NCBI GenBank assembly: GCA_963786295.1
Contig: CAWAYV010000049.1
Span: forward strand, 1-64,000
DNA from: JACCZX01 sp963786295
GTDB taxonomy: Bacteria; Pseudomonadota; Gammaproteobacteria; Burkholderiales; Burkholderiaceae_F
Direction: 5' to 3'
Length of the DNA: 64,000 bases
Shown one piece after another: positions 36,618-45,316 of this stretch; position 1 is the stretch's first letter, and every line of letters begins with the position of its first letter. Below the pieces are notes generated by a model that was not told where the DNA came from, did no database searches, and worked only from the letters and a program-made list of their open reading frames with translations. The translations under genes were made by a program, and so were the position numbers.

Positions 36618-37220
36618 CGGCCAGTCAACACGGCAAGCAAGCCAATCAGCCGCTATCCGGTGCCGTCGATCGAGGACGTGCCCGAAGATTTACGCGCCCG
36701 CATGCTCGAAGTACAGGAGAAAGCGGGCTTTGTGCCAAATGTGTTCCTGACGCTGGCCCATCGCCCCGACGAGTGCCGTGCATTCTTCGCCTATCACGAT
36801 GCGCTGATGCTGCGCGATTCGGGGCTGACGAAGGGTGAAAAGGAAATGATCGTCGTCGCCACCAGCGGTGCCAACGATTGTCTGTACTGCATCGTCGCGC
36901 ACGGTGCGATCTTGCGCGTGTACGAAAAGCAGCCGCTGATTGCCGATCAGATCGCGGCTAACTATCGCAAGGCAGACATCACGCCAAGACAGAAGGCGAT
37001 GCTTGCATTCGCGATGAAGGTCGCTACCGCGTCAGCGACGATCGAGGACGCCGACTTCGATGCGTTACGCAAGCAAGGGTTCAGCGATGAAGACATCTGG
37101 GACATCGGTGCAATCGCCGCGTTCTTTGCGCTGTCGAATCGAATGGCGAACATGATCGGCATGCGGCCGAATGATGAGTTTTATTTGCTGGGGCGGGTGC
37201 CGAAGGAGAAGAAGACTTGA
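36614..37220 (+). CDS. AhpD-like peroxidase-related protein
   Basis: The conserved frame begins near 36640 and reads RYPVPSIEDVPEDLRARMLE, then the AhpD/carboxymuconolactone-decarboxylase core CLYCIVAHGAILR with its CxxC-like Cys pair and His. FSDEDIWDIGAIAAFFALSN follows. No ATG opens this frame; the in-frame GTG is at 36660. A GTG at 36614 (overlapping the msbA stop) in another frame encodes a plausible N-terminus, MTASQHGKQANQ, so a shift of one base between 36614 and 36660 is likely. The redox role is inferred from the family. Confidence 0.82.
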
Positions 37221-37306
37221 TGCCGACGGGCGCTAGCTCGGACGCAGCGGTTGTTGGCGCTGGCACGGTAGGGCCACTGCCGGTTCGCGTCCCAACGGCG
37301 CCCAAT

Positions 37307-38401
37307 TCAAGGCACGCGTCCTACTTCGGACCTCGCTAGCCGGCGGCGGGTCTCCGCAAGCTGCTTCCCAAGTTCGGTCGCCACTAGGTCGCGACCGACG
37401 GCGCGTCTGACGGTGGACCCGAAGCCTGTGACCTGGTCGGTAAACGTGTGGTTAATCGCGAAGACCATCCAATCTCCGCCGTATGGAACGACGCCGATTA
37501 ACGTGAGCATGGCGTTGTAGTCGCGAGAAGCGTAGAAGTGCAGGTCGGCGCCGACGGCCGCTTTGGCTTGTTGTTGTCGCTGCTCGGCGGACAGGACTAG
37601 AACATTTTCCTTGTCCACCGGGCGCTCCATCCAATAGTAATTTTGCGTCAGTGCTGAACCCGCCGCGCTTGACGGCTTTCCCAAAGCATCTACAAAGCCG
37701 GGAAACTCATCCGCAAGAAACGCAAGGCTGCGTATCGCGGTGCGAAGTTCTGCGGCGGGATTGACCACCTTGCCGTTGTCACGCACATAAGGCTGCTCGC
37801 CCGCGAGACCGGCTTTCACATAGGCATTGAGCCGGGCAGACAGGATCTGCGCGAAGCTCGTGCGGAACCGGGTCTGCAGATCGTCGCTTGTCGGACTCAG
37901 CGACTTGAGCTTCTCGGCCTCGGCCTTGCTCAGGTTCAAATAACGAGCCGGCGCCTTGACGATTTCTCGCAGCCGGCCCGTATCGGGGAGCGGCAGCGTG
38001 TTAAAGGCAGCGAGCTCAGCACTTCCTCCTTGCAGAGCTTGGTGGCGGCGAACCTGAAAAATGCGCAGGAAGGTTTCGGAGTGTAGAAAGGCATCGACCA
38101 CCACTGCACCTTCCGGCACCTTCACGAGCAGCATCGCGCCGGCGGCGACGACTTCATCGGGGAGCTGCTCGACCCCCGAAAGCCCGTTGTGCACCACTTC
38201 GCCGGCCTCCAGTTGGCCTCGTTTTGTCTGATCCAACCCAAGATAGGTGAACAGCTCGGCGGCTAGCGCCTTTCCGTCTGGAGATTCGGCGGCCGACGCA
38301 CTAGGCACAACAATCAGCAGCAATACCGCAGTGGTGATGGAAAGAAAAATCCGCGGCGAAATCAGACGGGCGCCGTAACCACGCACGCCGGTAGCCGTCA
38401 T
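37307..38401 (-). CDS. secreted protein of unknown function
   Basis: A 364-residue protein with a long signal sequence (SPRIFLSITTAVLLLIVVPS, then ASAAES). The mature part is mixed helical (LFTYLGLDQTKRGQLEAGEV, IVKAPARYLNLSKAEAEKLK, AQILSARLNAYVKAGLAGEQ), followed by a beta-rich end (GADLHFYASRDYNAMLTLIG, MVFAINHTFTDQVTGFGSTV). I do not recognise the family. The start could be the ATG at 38401 or an internal one. It lies between, and is transcribed away from, the ATP-grasp gene. Confidence 0.75.
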   Translation of the reverse strand: MTATGVRGYGARLISPRIFLSITTAVLLLIVVPSASAAESPDGKALAAELFTYLGLDQTKRGQLEAGEVVHNGLSGVEQLPDEVVAAGAMLLVKVPEGAVVVDAFLHSETFLRIFQVRRHQALQGGSAELAAFNTLPLPDTGRLREIVKAPARYLNLSKAEAEKLKSLSPTSDDLQTRFRTSFAQILSARLNAYVKAGLAGEQPYVRDNGKVVNPAAELRTAIRSLAFLADEFPGFVDALGKPSSAAGSALTQNYYWMERPVDKENVLVLSAEQRQQQAKAAVGADLHFYASRDYNAMLTLIGVVPYGGDWMVFAINHTFTDQVTGFGSTVRRAVGRDLVATELGKQLAETRRRLARSEVGRVP

Positions 38402-38616
38402 TTACCCTCCGTTGTGGGCGCTAGTTTGTCGGCAACATTAGCTCAATCGGTGTGCATGCGCACACGGCGCAACGTTCGTCGCACACGCGCGATCACCGCT
38501 CCTCGGCCGAGCTGCACCGCGACACTCATGCCGTACTTATATAACTAAATACAAGATCCCTCCTTCGTTAAGGCTGCGGCGTCGCCATACTCGGTTCTGG
38601 TTATGCCGAGGGCTCC
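38402..38616. other. divergent intergenic region with a partial gene copy
   Basis: It holds the upstream regions of the secreted protein (leftward) and the ATP-grasp gene (rightward). An AT-rich patch, ACTTATATAACTAAAT, at about 38534-38549 could be a -10 region. A 48-base near-copy of coding sequence from the ATP-grasp gene lies at 38476-38523. Confidence 0.45.
38476..38523 (+). repeat. partial duplicate of ATP-grasp coding sequence
   Basis: This stretch matches 38782-38828 inside the downstream gene. The first 25 bases after TCGTCGCACACG are identical, with only a few changes and one indel across about 48 bases. Translated, the copy reads SHTRDHRSSAEL against SHTRDHRYSAEL in the gene. It looks like a remnant of a tandem duplicate. 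Confidence 0.75.
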
Positions 38617-39585
38617 ATGGCGAAGATTTACGTCCTTCACGAAAACAACGACTGGGTCATTCCGCTGCGCAAAGCATTTGCGGAGCGCAACCTGCCGTAC
38701 GCCGAGTGGTATCTGGACCAATGGGCTGTTGACCTGAGCGGCCTGCCTCCGCACGGCGTCTTCTATAACCGGATGAGCGCGTCGTCGCACACGCGCGATC
38801 ACCGCTACTCGGCGGAACTCACCGCGACCGTTCTTGCGTGGCTCGAGCGCCATGGCCGAGTCGTGGTTAACGACGGCCGTGCGCTGGACCTGGAGATCAG
38901 CAAGACGCGCCAGTACATGCGGCTTGCACGCGAAGGCATCCCTGTGCCGAAGACCGTCGCGGTCGTTGGCCAGCACGCGCTTCCCGATGCGCTGTCAGCG
39001 TTCGCGCAGGGCCCATTGATTATCAAGCCGAATCGCAGCGGCAAGGGGTTGGGCGTGCGGCTGTACGAAACGCCGGAGCAGATCGTGGGTGCGGCCGAGC
39101 GTGGCGAGCTGCCGGACACGATCGACGGCACGCTGCTGGTTCAGGAATACATACGCAGCGAGACCGGACACATCTTTCGGGCCGAGTTTGTCGGCGGGCG
39201 CTTTCTCTATCTAGTGAAGATCGACGCTACCGGAGGCTTCGAACTATGTCCGTCGGATGTGTGTGAGCTCGACACGTTCTGCCCGGCCACGCCCGGAGGC
39301 AAGAAGTTCGAGATCGTCGAGGGGGTTATCACGCCGGACCAGATTTCACGCTACGAGCGCTTTCTGCGGAACAATGGGATCGGCGTCGCCGGCATCGAGT
39401 TTGTTGTGCGATCCGACGGTGAGCGCGTCGTCTACGACGTCAACACGAACACGAACTACAACGCGGAAGCCGAACAGGCGGCCGGCAAGAGCGGCATGGG
39501 CGCGATCGCGCAGTATCTTGGCCGACTGCTGACCGAATTCCGCAGCGCGTTGGAGCACGAGCGGCATTCCACCGTCGGCGGCTAA
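38617..39585 (+). CDS. ATP-grasp (RimK/alpha-L-glutamate ligase-like) protein
   Basis: A 322-residue ATP-grasp enzyme. The N-terminal domain is IYVLHENNDWVIPLRKAFAE. The ATP-grasp core carries PLIIKPNRSGKGLGVRLYET (the Lys and glycine loop), LLVQEYIRSETGHIFRAEFV and the metal site VAGIEFVVRSDGERVVYDVN followed by TNTNYN. These enzymes join a carboxylate to an amine by an acyl-phosphate. The substrate is unknown. A short palindrome directly follows the stop. Confidence 0.87.
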   Translation: MAKIYVLHENNDWVIPLRKAFAERNLPYAEWYLDQWAVDLSGLPPHGVFYNRMSASSHTRDHRYSAELTATVLAWLERHGRVVVNDGRALDLEISKTRQYMRLAREGIPVPKTVAVVGQHALPDALSAFAQGPLIIKPNRSGKGLGVRLYETPEQIVGAAERGELPDTIDGTLLVQEYIRSETGHIFRAEFVGGRFLYLVKIDATGGFELCPSDVCELDTFCPATPGGKKFEIVEGVITPDQISRYERFLRNNGIGVAGIEFVVRSDGERVVYDVNTNTNYNAEAEQAAGKSGMGAIAQYLGRLLTEFRSALEHERHSTVGG

Positions 39586-40299
39586 GCGCTGCCAGCGCTT
39601 GGCTTGACGCTGTTTCAGTGCGGCAACCCACGCACTCAGCCGCGGCACTATCCAGACCGACGCCGCCAACACCAGTGCATCCAGGGCGCAGTAAAAGGCG
39701 CCGGCGGCTCCCGGCGGGTTGGTTGTCACCAGCGGCAGTCCGGGCACTTCGCGTTCCCAGCTCCAATTTCCGAGCCACGTGCCGTACAACTCAAGTGCGA
39801 GCGCCAGCACAAACGTGCTCGCATATAGACGCCGGTGGTTTGGCATCGCGAGCGATGCGACCGCAAGCACCATGAACAACAGAACGCCGAACGTGTCGAC
39901 TCCGACTGCGGCGGCCGCGAGCGAGTAGACGCCGGCACCACCGATAATGGCGAGCGCGGCCGCTTCCGGCATTCGGCGTGCGAGCGAAAGCCCGAGCAGC
40001 AGCAATAGCACGTGCCCTGGCGGCACGAACAACGGGATATTGCCGAGGCGATACGTATACAGGCCCCAGACGAGGGAGCAGAACATCTCGCCTGCCGTGG
40101 CGATCACAAGGCACGCCATCAGTGCGAATCGCTCGTCCCGGTCGACATCGTCCAGCAAGGAAAACAGCGTCAGCCAAACAGCAAGGCCGACCATGGTCTG
40201 CCCAACGATGTTTGTGTGCACGTCCGCGGCGAGGCAGCCCGCAAGCGCCGCAGCGATCAGCAGGATGCGGGCGCAGCCGCCAGACAGGACTGAAGTCAT
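39346..40299 (-). CDS. multi-pass membrane protein of unknown function
   Basis: From ATG 40299 the first 235 or so residues form about eight hydrophobic helices (LLIAAALAGCLAADVHTNIV, LVIATAGEMFCSLVWGLYTY, VFVLALALELYGTWLGNWSW, AAGAFYCALDALVLAASVWI). They end in the basic tail ALKQRQAKRWQRL. Beyond about 39590 the frame runs antisense through the ATP-grasp gene, with no helix pattern. A TAG one frame over at about 39583 suggests the real stop was lost to an indel. The reliable extent is 39590-40299. Family unknown. Confidence 0.7.
   Translation of the reverse strand: MTSVLSGGCARILLIAAALAGCLAADVHTNIVGQTMVGLAVWLTLFSLLDDVDRDERFALMACLVIATAGEMFCSLVWGLYTYRLGNIPLFVPPGHVLLLLLGLSLARRMPEAAALAIIGGAGVYSLAAAAVGVDTFGVLLFMVLAVASLAMPNHRRLYASTFVLALALELYGTWLGNWSWEREVPGLPLVTTNPPGAAGAFYCALDALVLAASVWIVPRLSAWVAALKQRQAKRWQRLAADGGMPLVLQRAAEFGQQSAKILRDRAHAALAGRLFGFRVVVRVRVDVVDDALTVGSHNKLDAGDADPIVPQKALVA
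39584..39600. terminator. palindrome at convergent gene ends
   Basis: AAGCGCTGCCAGCGCTT is an 8-bp perfect stem with a 1-base centre (it would be bulged in practice), starting at the ATP-grasp stop codon. It lies where the leftward membrane-protein gene should also end. It has no T-run, so a terminator role is only suggested by position. Confidence 0.35.
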
Positions 40300-40301
40300 T
40301 C

Positions 40302-41759
40302 CTACATCAGGATGATGTCGTACTGCTCCTGCGAGTACACGGTCTCGACCTGCATCGATACCGGCTTGCCGATGAAATCCGACAGCATCGCGAGCGATTG
40401 AGATTCGTCTTCGAGAAACAGATCGATCACCTGCTGCGAGGCCAGTATGCGGAATTCTCTGGTCTCGTCGAACAGGCGGGATTCACGCAATATCTCGCGC
40501 AGGATTTCGAAGCACATCGTGCGCGATGTTTTAACCTGGCCGCGCCCTTGGCACATCGGGCAAGGCTCGCACAAGATATGCGCCAGCGATTCGCGCGTAC
40601 GCTTACGCGTCATTTCGACCAGACCAAGCTGCGTGAATCCGCTCACGGTCATGCGAGTGCGGTCGCGCGCAAGCGCTTTCTTGAACTCCGCCAGCACCGC
40701 GTCCTGGTGCTCGGCGCTCATCATGTCAATGAAATCGACGATGATGATGCCGCCGAGATTGCGTAGCCTCAACTGCCGCGCGATCGCCTGTGCGGCTTCC
40801 AGGTTCGTCTTGTAAATCGTGTCGTCGAAATTTCGCGTGCCGACGAAGCCGCCGGTGTTCACGTCGACCGTCGTCATCGCTTCGGTCTGATCGATGATCA
40901 GATAGCCGCCCGATTTCAGTTCGACTCTGCGCGCCAGCGCCCGCTCGATCTCCGCGTCGATCGAATGCATATCGAACAGCGGGCGCTCGCCGGTGTAATG
41001 GCTGAGCTTGGCTTCGACACGCGGCACGAATTGACGTGCAAACTGTTCCAGCTTAAGAAAGTTCTCACGCGAGTCGATTTGGACGGTGGCGGTTGCTTCC
41101 GTCGTTACGTCGCGCAAGATACGTTGCGCAAGCCATAGTTCCTGATACAAGACTGTCGGCGCGGCGCTTTCGGCGCGACGCTCCTGAATGCGCCCCCAAA
41201 GCACGCGCAGATACTCGAGGTCGCTCGCAAGGTCGGCTTCGGTGGCGTCTTCCGCGCTGGTGCGAATGATGTAGCCACCGCGCTCGTCGGGCGGCACCAG
41301 CCGCTGCAGCATCTCGCGCAACTGGGTGCGCTCCTCCTCGTTTTCGATGCGTTGCGAGATTCCGATATGCGGATCCTGCGGCAGGTAGACCAGCATACGG
41401 CCGGCGATGCTGACCTGCGTTGACAGCCGCGCGCCCTTGCTGCCGATTGGATCTTTGACCACCTGCACCAGCAGCGTCTCGCCTTCGTGAATCAAGCGCT
41501 CGATCGGCAGCGGCTTTTCCTGCGTGACCTGGCGATACTCCCAGATATCGGCCACATGCAAAAACGCCGCACGCTCGAGCCCGATGTCGACGAACGCCGA
41601 TTGCATTCCCGGCAATACGCGCACGACCTTTCCGAGATAGATGTTGCCGACGATACCGCGCGCCGCGCTGCGCTCGATATGCAGCTCCTGCACGACGCCG
41701 GCCAGCAAAACGGCGACGCGTGTTTCCTGCGGGGTGATATTGATCAGGATGTCTTCCAT
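40302..41759 (-). CDS. rng: ribonuclease G
   Basis: A 485-residue RNase E/G-family endoribonuclease. The N-terminal MEDILINITPQETRVAVLLA leads into an S1 domain (GNIYLGKVVRVLPGMQSAFV, DIGLERAAFLHV). The catalytic acidic residues are in TVDVNTGGFVG and GIIIVDFIDMM. The zinc-link is CEPCPMCQGRG. It lacks the long RNase E tail. ATG 41759 gives the conserved start; the frame extends further upstream without support. Its location next to maf is typical of Betaproteobacteria. Confidence 0.95.
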   Translation of the reverse strand: MEDILINITPQETRVAVLLAGVVQELHIERSAARGIVGNIYLGKVVRVLPGMQSAFVDIGLERAAFLHVADIWEYRQVTQEKPLPIERLIHEGETLLVQVVKDPIGSKGARLSTQVSIAGRMLVYLPQDPHIGISQRIENEEERTQLREMLQRLVPPDERGGYIIRTSAEDATEADLASDLEYLRVLWGRIQERRAESAAPTVLYQELWLAQRILRDVTTEATATVQIDSRENFLKLEQFARQFVPRVEAKLSHYTGERPLFDMHSIDAEIERALARRVELKSGGYLIIDQTEAMTTVDVNTGGFVGTRNFDDTIYKTNLEAAQAIARQLRLRNLGGIIIVDFIDMMSAEHQDAVLAEFKKALARDRTRMTVSGFTQLGLVEMTRKRTRESLAHILCEPCPMCQGRGQVKTSRTMCFEILREILRESRLFDETREFRILASQQVIDLFLEDESQSLAMLSDFIGKPVSMQVETVYSQEQYDIILM

Positions 41760-41917
41760 GGATGGGCGTCGATGGTATCGCAGCCCCCTAGGGCGAACCC
41801 TACTGCCCACGCTTGAATTCAGGGCGCGCATAAGGTTATGCTTGCACTGCATGTGAACGGCCCGGCGCTCGCGTTCGGGCGCCAACTACATCCAACCACA
41901 ACCAGGAGAGAGAACTG

Positions 41918-42136
41918 ATGAAGACCCTAGCTTCCGTATCGATCGCCTGCTGCCTAGGCCTCGCTGCAGCCGGCGTCGCTGCTCAGGACAAGAAGGCGGC
42001 ACCAATGACGGCAGCGGATTGCAAGACCTACATGGACGCGGCCGCGAAGGACGCCAAGATGAAAAACGCGGACAAGGACGCTCAGTGCAAGGCCATGGCG
42101 GACAAAGCTGCTGCGGACAAGGCTGCCAAGAAGTAG
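41918..42136 (+). CDS. small secreted Lys/Ala/Asp-rich protein
   Basis: A 72-residue protein with a strong ribosome-binding site (AGGAGAGAG, 7 bases before the ATG). The signal peptide is LASVSIACCLGLAAAGVAAQ. The mature part is KKAAPMTAADCKTYMDAAAK, then DAKMKNADKDAQCKAMADKA with two Cys and many Lys. A good intrinsic terminator follows 16 bases after the stop, so it is a monocistronic, well-expressed unit. No function known. Confidence 0.75.
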   Translation: MKTLASVSIACCLGLAAAGVAAQDKKAAPMTAADCKTYMDAAAKDAKMKNADKDAQCKAMADKAAADKAAKK

Positions 42137-42151
42137 ATCTGCGGCAGTTGG

Positions 42152-42186
42152 ACGGCTCGCTCGAATCCGGGCGAGCCGTTTTCGTT
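42152..42186 (+). terminator. rho-independent terminator
   Basis: ACGGCTCGC (42152-42160) pairs with GCGAGCCGT (42171-42179) around a 10-base loop, followed by TTTTCGTTT. It ends the small secreted protein gene. The convergent maf gene ends right beside it, so it may act in both directions. Confidence 0.85.
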
Positions 42187-42798
42187 TAGAGAACCTTCAG
42201 TCCCGCTCGCGACAAAAGTTGCGCTGTTTCGAACAGCGGCAGACCCATCACCCCTGAATAACTTCCTTCCAGGCGCTCGATGAAGATCGATGCGAGCCCC
42301 TGAATGGCGTAGCCGCCTGCTTTGTCGTACGGTTCCCGCGTCGCGCAGTAGCGCTCGATCTCGTCCTCTGGTCAATGCCCGCAACGTCACCCGCGATACG
42401 GATGTTGCCGTCGTCAACGAGCCTTCCATCGCGAGCGCAACCGCGGTACGCACTTCGTGCGTGCGGCCAGACAGCTTGCGCATGAACTCGCGCGCCTGCT
42501 CGACATTTGCGGGTTTGGCGAGAACACCGTCGTCGACGATCACTACCGTGTCAGCCGACAATACCGGCCGATACAACATCGATCGCATCCGCAATACATT
42601 GAGGCCGAAGGCCGCTTTTTCGCGTGCGGTGCGCTCAACGTAATCGGTGCACGACTCTCCGTCATGCTGCGATTCATTGACATCGGGTCCGCGCGGAGTC
42701 GCCAGTCGCAACAGCAGCGGATCGAACTTGATGCCGATCTGCTTCAACAACTCGCGCCGGCGTGGGCTGCGCGATGCGAGATAAAGAGCGCCGGGCAT
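42186..42798 (-). CDS. maf: Maf-family nucleotide pyrophosphatase (frameshifted)
   Basis: About 203 residues with one shift near 42372. The first frame has YLASRSPRRRELLKQIGIKF, the DYVERTAREKAAFGL region, and VLSADTVVIVDDGVLAKP with the catalytic Asp. The second frame resumes DEIERYCATREPYDKAGGYA, IQGLASIFIERLEGSYSGVM and GLPLFETAQLL. Maf proteins hydrolyse non-canonical nucleoside triphosphates. The order rng-maf-rlmH-rsfS-nadD is the betaproteobacterial arrangement. Confidence 0.92.
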
Positions 42799-42808
42799 AT
42801 GGGTTTCA

Positions 42809-43279
42809 CTAGCCCCGGTGATACGGGTGCCCGGCCAACATTGACCATGCTCGATAGAGTTGCTCGGCCAGCATCACTTTCGCCAGAGCGTGCGGTAGCG
42901 TCATGCTTGAAAGACGCACGAGCATTCGAGCTTCGCGTTTCAGGTCGGGATCGAGCCCATCCGCGCCGCCGATCGCGAATGCAACGTCGTTGGCGGAGTC
43001 GCGCCAGCGTTGCAGGTGATCGGCCAATTGCTGCGTCGTCCAGTCCTTGCCCCGCTCGTCGAGTGCGATCAGCCAAGAGCCGCTCGGCACCGCGGCGCGA
43101 ACGCGCGCTGCCTCTACGCTTAACAGCCGCGCGAGGGGAACGCTGCCGGTCCGGGGTTCGGCTTTCACGTGCTTCAGCTCCACTTTGAAGTCGGCGGGAA
43201 GACGGGAGAGATATTCCTTGACCGCTGCATCGGCCCACGCCGGCTGCCGCTGGCCCACCGCAACGATGGTGATTCTCAT
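42809..43279 (-). CDS. rlmH: 23S rRNA pseudouridine1915 N3-methyltransferase RlmH
   Basis: 156 residues, the exact family length. MRITIVAVGQRQPAWADAAV begins the SPOUT fold. WLIALDERGKDWTTQQLADH and VAFAIGGADGLDPDL form the SAM-binding knot. The C-terminus LSSMTLPHALAKVMLAEQLY, then RAWSMLAGHPYHRG, is diagnostic. It lies 6 bases downstream of rsfS. Confidence 0.97.
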   Translation of the reverse strand: MRITIVAVGQRQPAWADAAVKEYLSRLPADFKVELKHVKAEPRTGSVPLARLLSVEAARVRAAVPSGSWLIALDERGKDWTTQQLADHLQRWRDSANDVAFAIGGADGLDPDLKREARMLVRLSSMTLPHALAKVMLAEQLYRAWSMLAGHPYHRG

Positions 43280-43285
43280 CGCGCG

Positions 43286-43681
43286 CTACGCGTGACCCGC
43301 TCTTTTCGCTTTGCTTGAGGACTTTTTCGTCTTTACTGCGGAAGACTTGAGAAGCACGGGCTTGACACCCCATATTTCTTCCAAGTTGTAGTAGGCGCGA
43401 TAGGCCGGTTGCATGATGTGCACGATCACGTCATTGCAGTCGACCAGCACCCATTCGCCGGCATCCTCGCCTTCGACGCTGACGATGTCGCCGCCGGCTT
43501 CCTTGACTTTCTCCACCACCGAAGATGCCAGCGCACGGGTTTGTCGGTTGGAGGTTCCACTGGCGACGACGACTCGCTCGAACATGTCCGATAGTTCGGC
43601 GGTATTGAACACCTTGATGTCGTGCGCCTTCACGTCTTCTAGCGCGTCGACGACCAAGCGTTGCAGTTTTCTTATGTCCAA
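43286..43681 (-). CDS. rsfS: ribosomal silencing factor RsfS
   Basis: About 131 residues: LDIRKLQRLVVDALEDVKAH, DMFERVVVASGTSNRQTRAL and GEWVLVDCNDVIVHIMQPAY, then RAYYNLEEIWG. This is the RsfS/Iojap family, which binds ribosomal protein L14 and blocks subunit joining. The conserved N-terminus starts at TTG 43681, just after the nadD stop. An in-frame ATG at 43711 would overlap nadD by 29 bases. A Lys/Ser-rich tail (KTKKSSSKAKRAG) follows the domain. Confidence 0.95.
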   Translation of the reverse strand: MDIRKLQRLVVDALEDVKAHDIKVFNTAELSDMFERVVVASGTSNRQTRALASSVVEKVKEAGGDIVSVEGEDAGEWVLVDCNDVIVHIMQPAYRAYYNLEEIWGVKPVLLKSSAVKTKKSSSKAKRAGHA

Positions 43682-43682
43682 A

Positions 43683-44357
43683 CTAAGCCCGGTACAGATG
43701 ATTCGAATCAATATAGTCGAGCACTACGGCCGGGACCATCGCGGACAGGCGCTGCGCCCGTTCGGTTGATGGCGGTTCGCGGAGCAAATGCCGAACCTCG
43801 GTGGCCGACACATCGATCGGCGTCATTGCGAACTCGACGATGCTGCCGCCGGCGCGCGTCGCGAGCGACGCGCCTTCACCTCGACGCGCGGCCACAACCG
43901 CTTGTAGGTCCGGGCTCTGCTGCAGCGAGGTGCCCGCGCGCTGCGCAACGGCGATATGCGCTGTTTCGACGATCTCTTTCCAGCTCCGCCACGTGTCAAA
44001 GCGCGCGAATTGGTCCGAGCCCATGATCAACACGAGCGGGCAGTCAGGCAGCTGCGAGCGCAGTGCATGCACCGTGTCGATCGTGTACGTGATTCCACCG
44101 CGCTCGATCTCGTGCATGTCGAGCGCGAAGCGCGGCTCGCCGGCGATCGCCAGTTGAACCATTCGCGCACGATGTTCGGCAGCGGTGATTGGACCTTTCT
44201 GCCACGGCTGCGCAGCCGGAATGAAGCGCACTTCCTCCAGCGGAAGTTGTTTCAGCGCGTCGCGCGCCAACTGCAAGTGACCGTGATGGATCGGATCGAA
44301 GCTGCCGCCGAGCAGTCCGATCGGTCGCCGCTGCTTCGTCCATCCACTACAGCCCAT
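43683..44357 (-). CDS. nadD: nicotinate-nucleotide adenylyltransferase
   Basis: 224 residues. The nucleotidyltransferase motif is GLLGGSFDPIHHGHLQLARD. EVRFIPAAQPWQKGPITAAE, LVLIMGSDQFARFDTWRSW and the C-terminal SATEVRHLL and YIDSNHLYRA are typical of NadD. The ATG at 44357 overlaps the extended hemF frame. It makes deamido-NAD for NAD biosynthesis. Confidence 0.95.
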   Translation of the reverse strand: MGCSGWTKQRRPIGLLGGSFDPIHHGHLQLARDALKQLPLEEVRFIPAAQPWQKGPITAAEHRARMVQLAIAGEPRFALDMHEIERGGITYTIDTVHALRSQLPDCPLVLIMGSDQFARFDTWRSWKEIVETAHIAVAQRAGTSLQQSPDLQAVVAARRGEGASLATRAGGSIVEFAMTPIDVSATEVRHLLREPPSTERAQRLSAMVPAVVLDYIDSNHLYRA

Positions 44358-45316
44358 TCGCGCGGACGCAGAAAATCCGAATACAACCGCGCCTCGGGCG
44401 TTCCGGGCTCGGGCCGCCAGTCGTATTTCCAATGCACGATCGGTGGCAGCGACATCAGGATCGATTCGGTGCGCCCGCCCGACTGCAGACCGAACAGTGT
44501 GCCGCGATCGAATACGAGATTGAATTCGACATAACGCCCGCGCCGGTACGCCTGAAATTCACGCTCGCGCTCGCCGTACGGCACATCGCGCCGGCGTTCG
44601 ACGATCGGCACATAGGCATCGAGAAACGCATCGCCGATCGCGCGTTGTATCGCAAAGCTTTGCGCAAAACCACCCTCGTGAAAGTCGTCGAAGAAAACGC
44701 CGCCGATGCCGCGTGGCTCGTCGCGGTGTTTCAGGTAAAAGTATTCGTCGCACCATTTCTTAAAGCGCGGATATTTGTCGGCGCCGAACGGCTCGAGCGC
44801 ACGCTTGCATGTCGTGTGAAAGTGTTGTGCGTCTTCCTCGTAGCCGTAATACGGAGTCAAATCGGTACCGCCGCCGAACCAAAAGATATCCGGCTGGCCG
44901 GCCGCCTTCGCGATGAAGAACCGCACGTTCATGTGCACCGTCGGCACATGCGGATTGCGCGGGTGGAACACCAGCGAAACACCGAGCGCTTCGAAGCGTC
45001 GTCCGGCCAACTCGGGGCGCTGCGCGCTGGCCGACGGTGGCAACATCTTGCCGACGACGTGCGAGAAGCCGACACCGCCGCGCTCAAGCAGATTGCCGTT
45101 CTCGATGATTCGCGTGAGTCCACCTCCGCCCAATTGCGCATCGGCCGGTTTTTCCCACACATCGTGCCCGAACGGCTTGCCGTCGAGTCGTTCGAACGCA
45201 TCAACGATGCGTTGCTGCAGCCCGAGCAAATACTCGCGAACTGATTGACTATCGAGAACTCGGCAGTCACGAAAGATGGCGTTTGATAAAGCCCAACACC
45301 GTGTCGTACCACGCAA
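44252..45316 (-). CDS. hemF: oxygen-dependent coproporphyrinogen III oxidase
   Basis: HemF core: GGGGLTRIIENGNLLERGGV, NVRFFIAKAAGQPDIFWFGG, GTDLTPYYGYEEDAQHFH, FFDDFHEGGFAQSFAIQRAI, then YVEFNLVFDRGTLFGLQSGG. The canonical C-terminus (LYSDFLRPREWA) ends near 44351. The last 32 codons run into nadD and are probably caused by a lost stop, with a TAG one frame over. The conserved N-terminus (LDSQSVREYLLGLQQRIVDA) has no good start codon. The ATG at 45316 overlaps the peptidase gene by 50 bases. Confidence 0.92.
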   Translation of the reverse strand: MRGTTRCWALSNAIFRDCRVLDSQSVREYLLGLQQRIVDAFERLDGKPFGHDVWEKPADAQLGGGGLTRIIENGNLLERGGVGFSHVVGKMLPPSASAQRPELAGRRFEALGVSLVFHPRNPHVPTVHMNVRFFIAKAAGQPDIFWFGGGTDLTPYYGYEEDAQHFHTTCKRALEPFGADKYPRFKKWCDEYFYLKHRDEPRGIGGVFFDDFHEGGFAQSFAIQRAIGDAFLDAYVPIVERRRDVPYGEREREFQAYRRGRYVEFNLVFDRGTLFGLQSGGRTESILMSLPPIVHWKYDWRPEPGTPEARLYSDFLRPREWAVVDGRSSGDRSDCSAAASIRSITVTCSWRATR

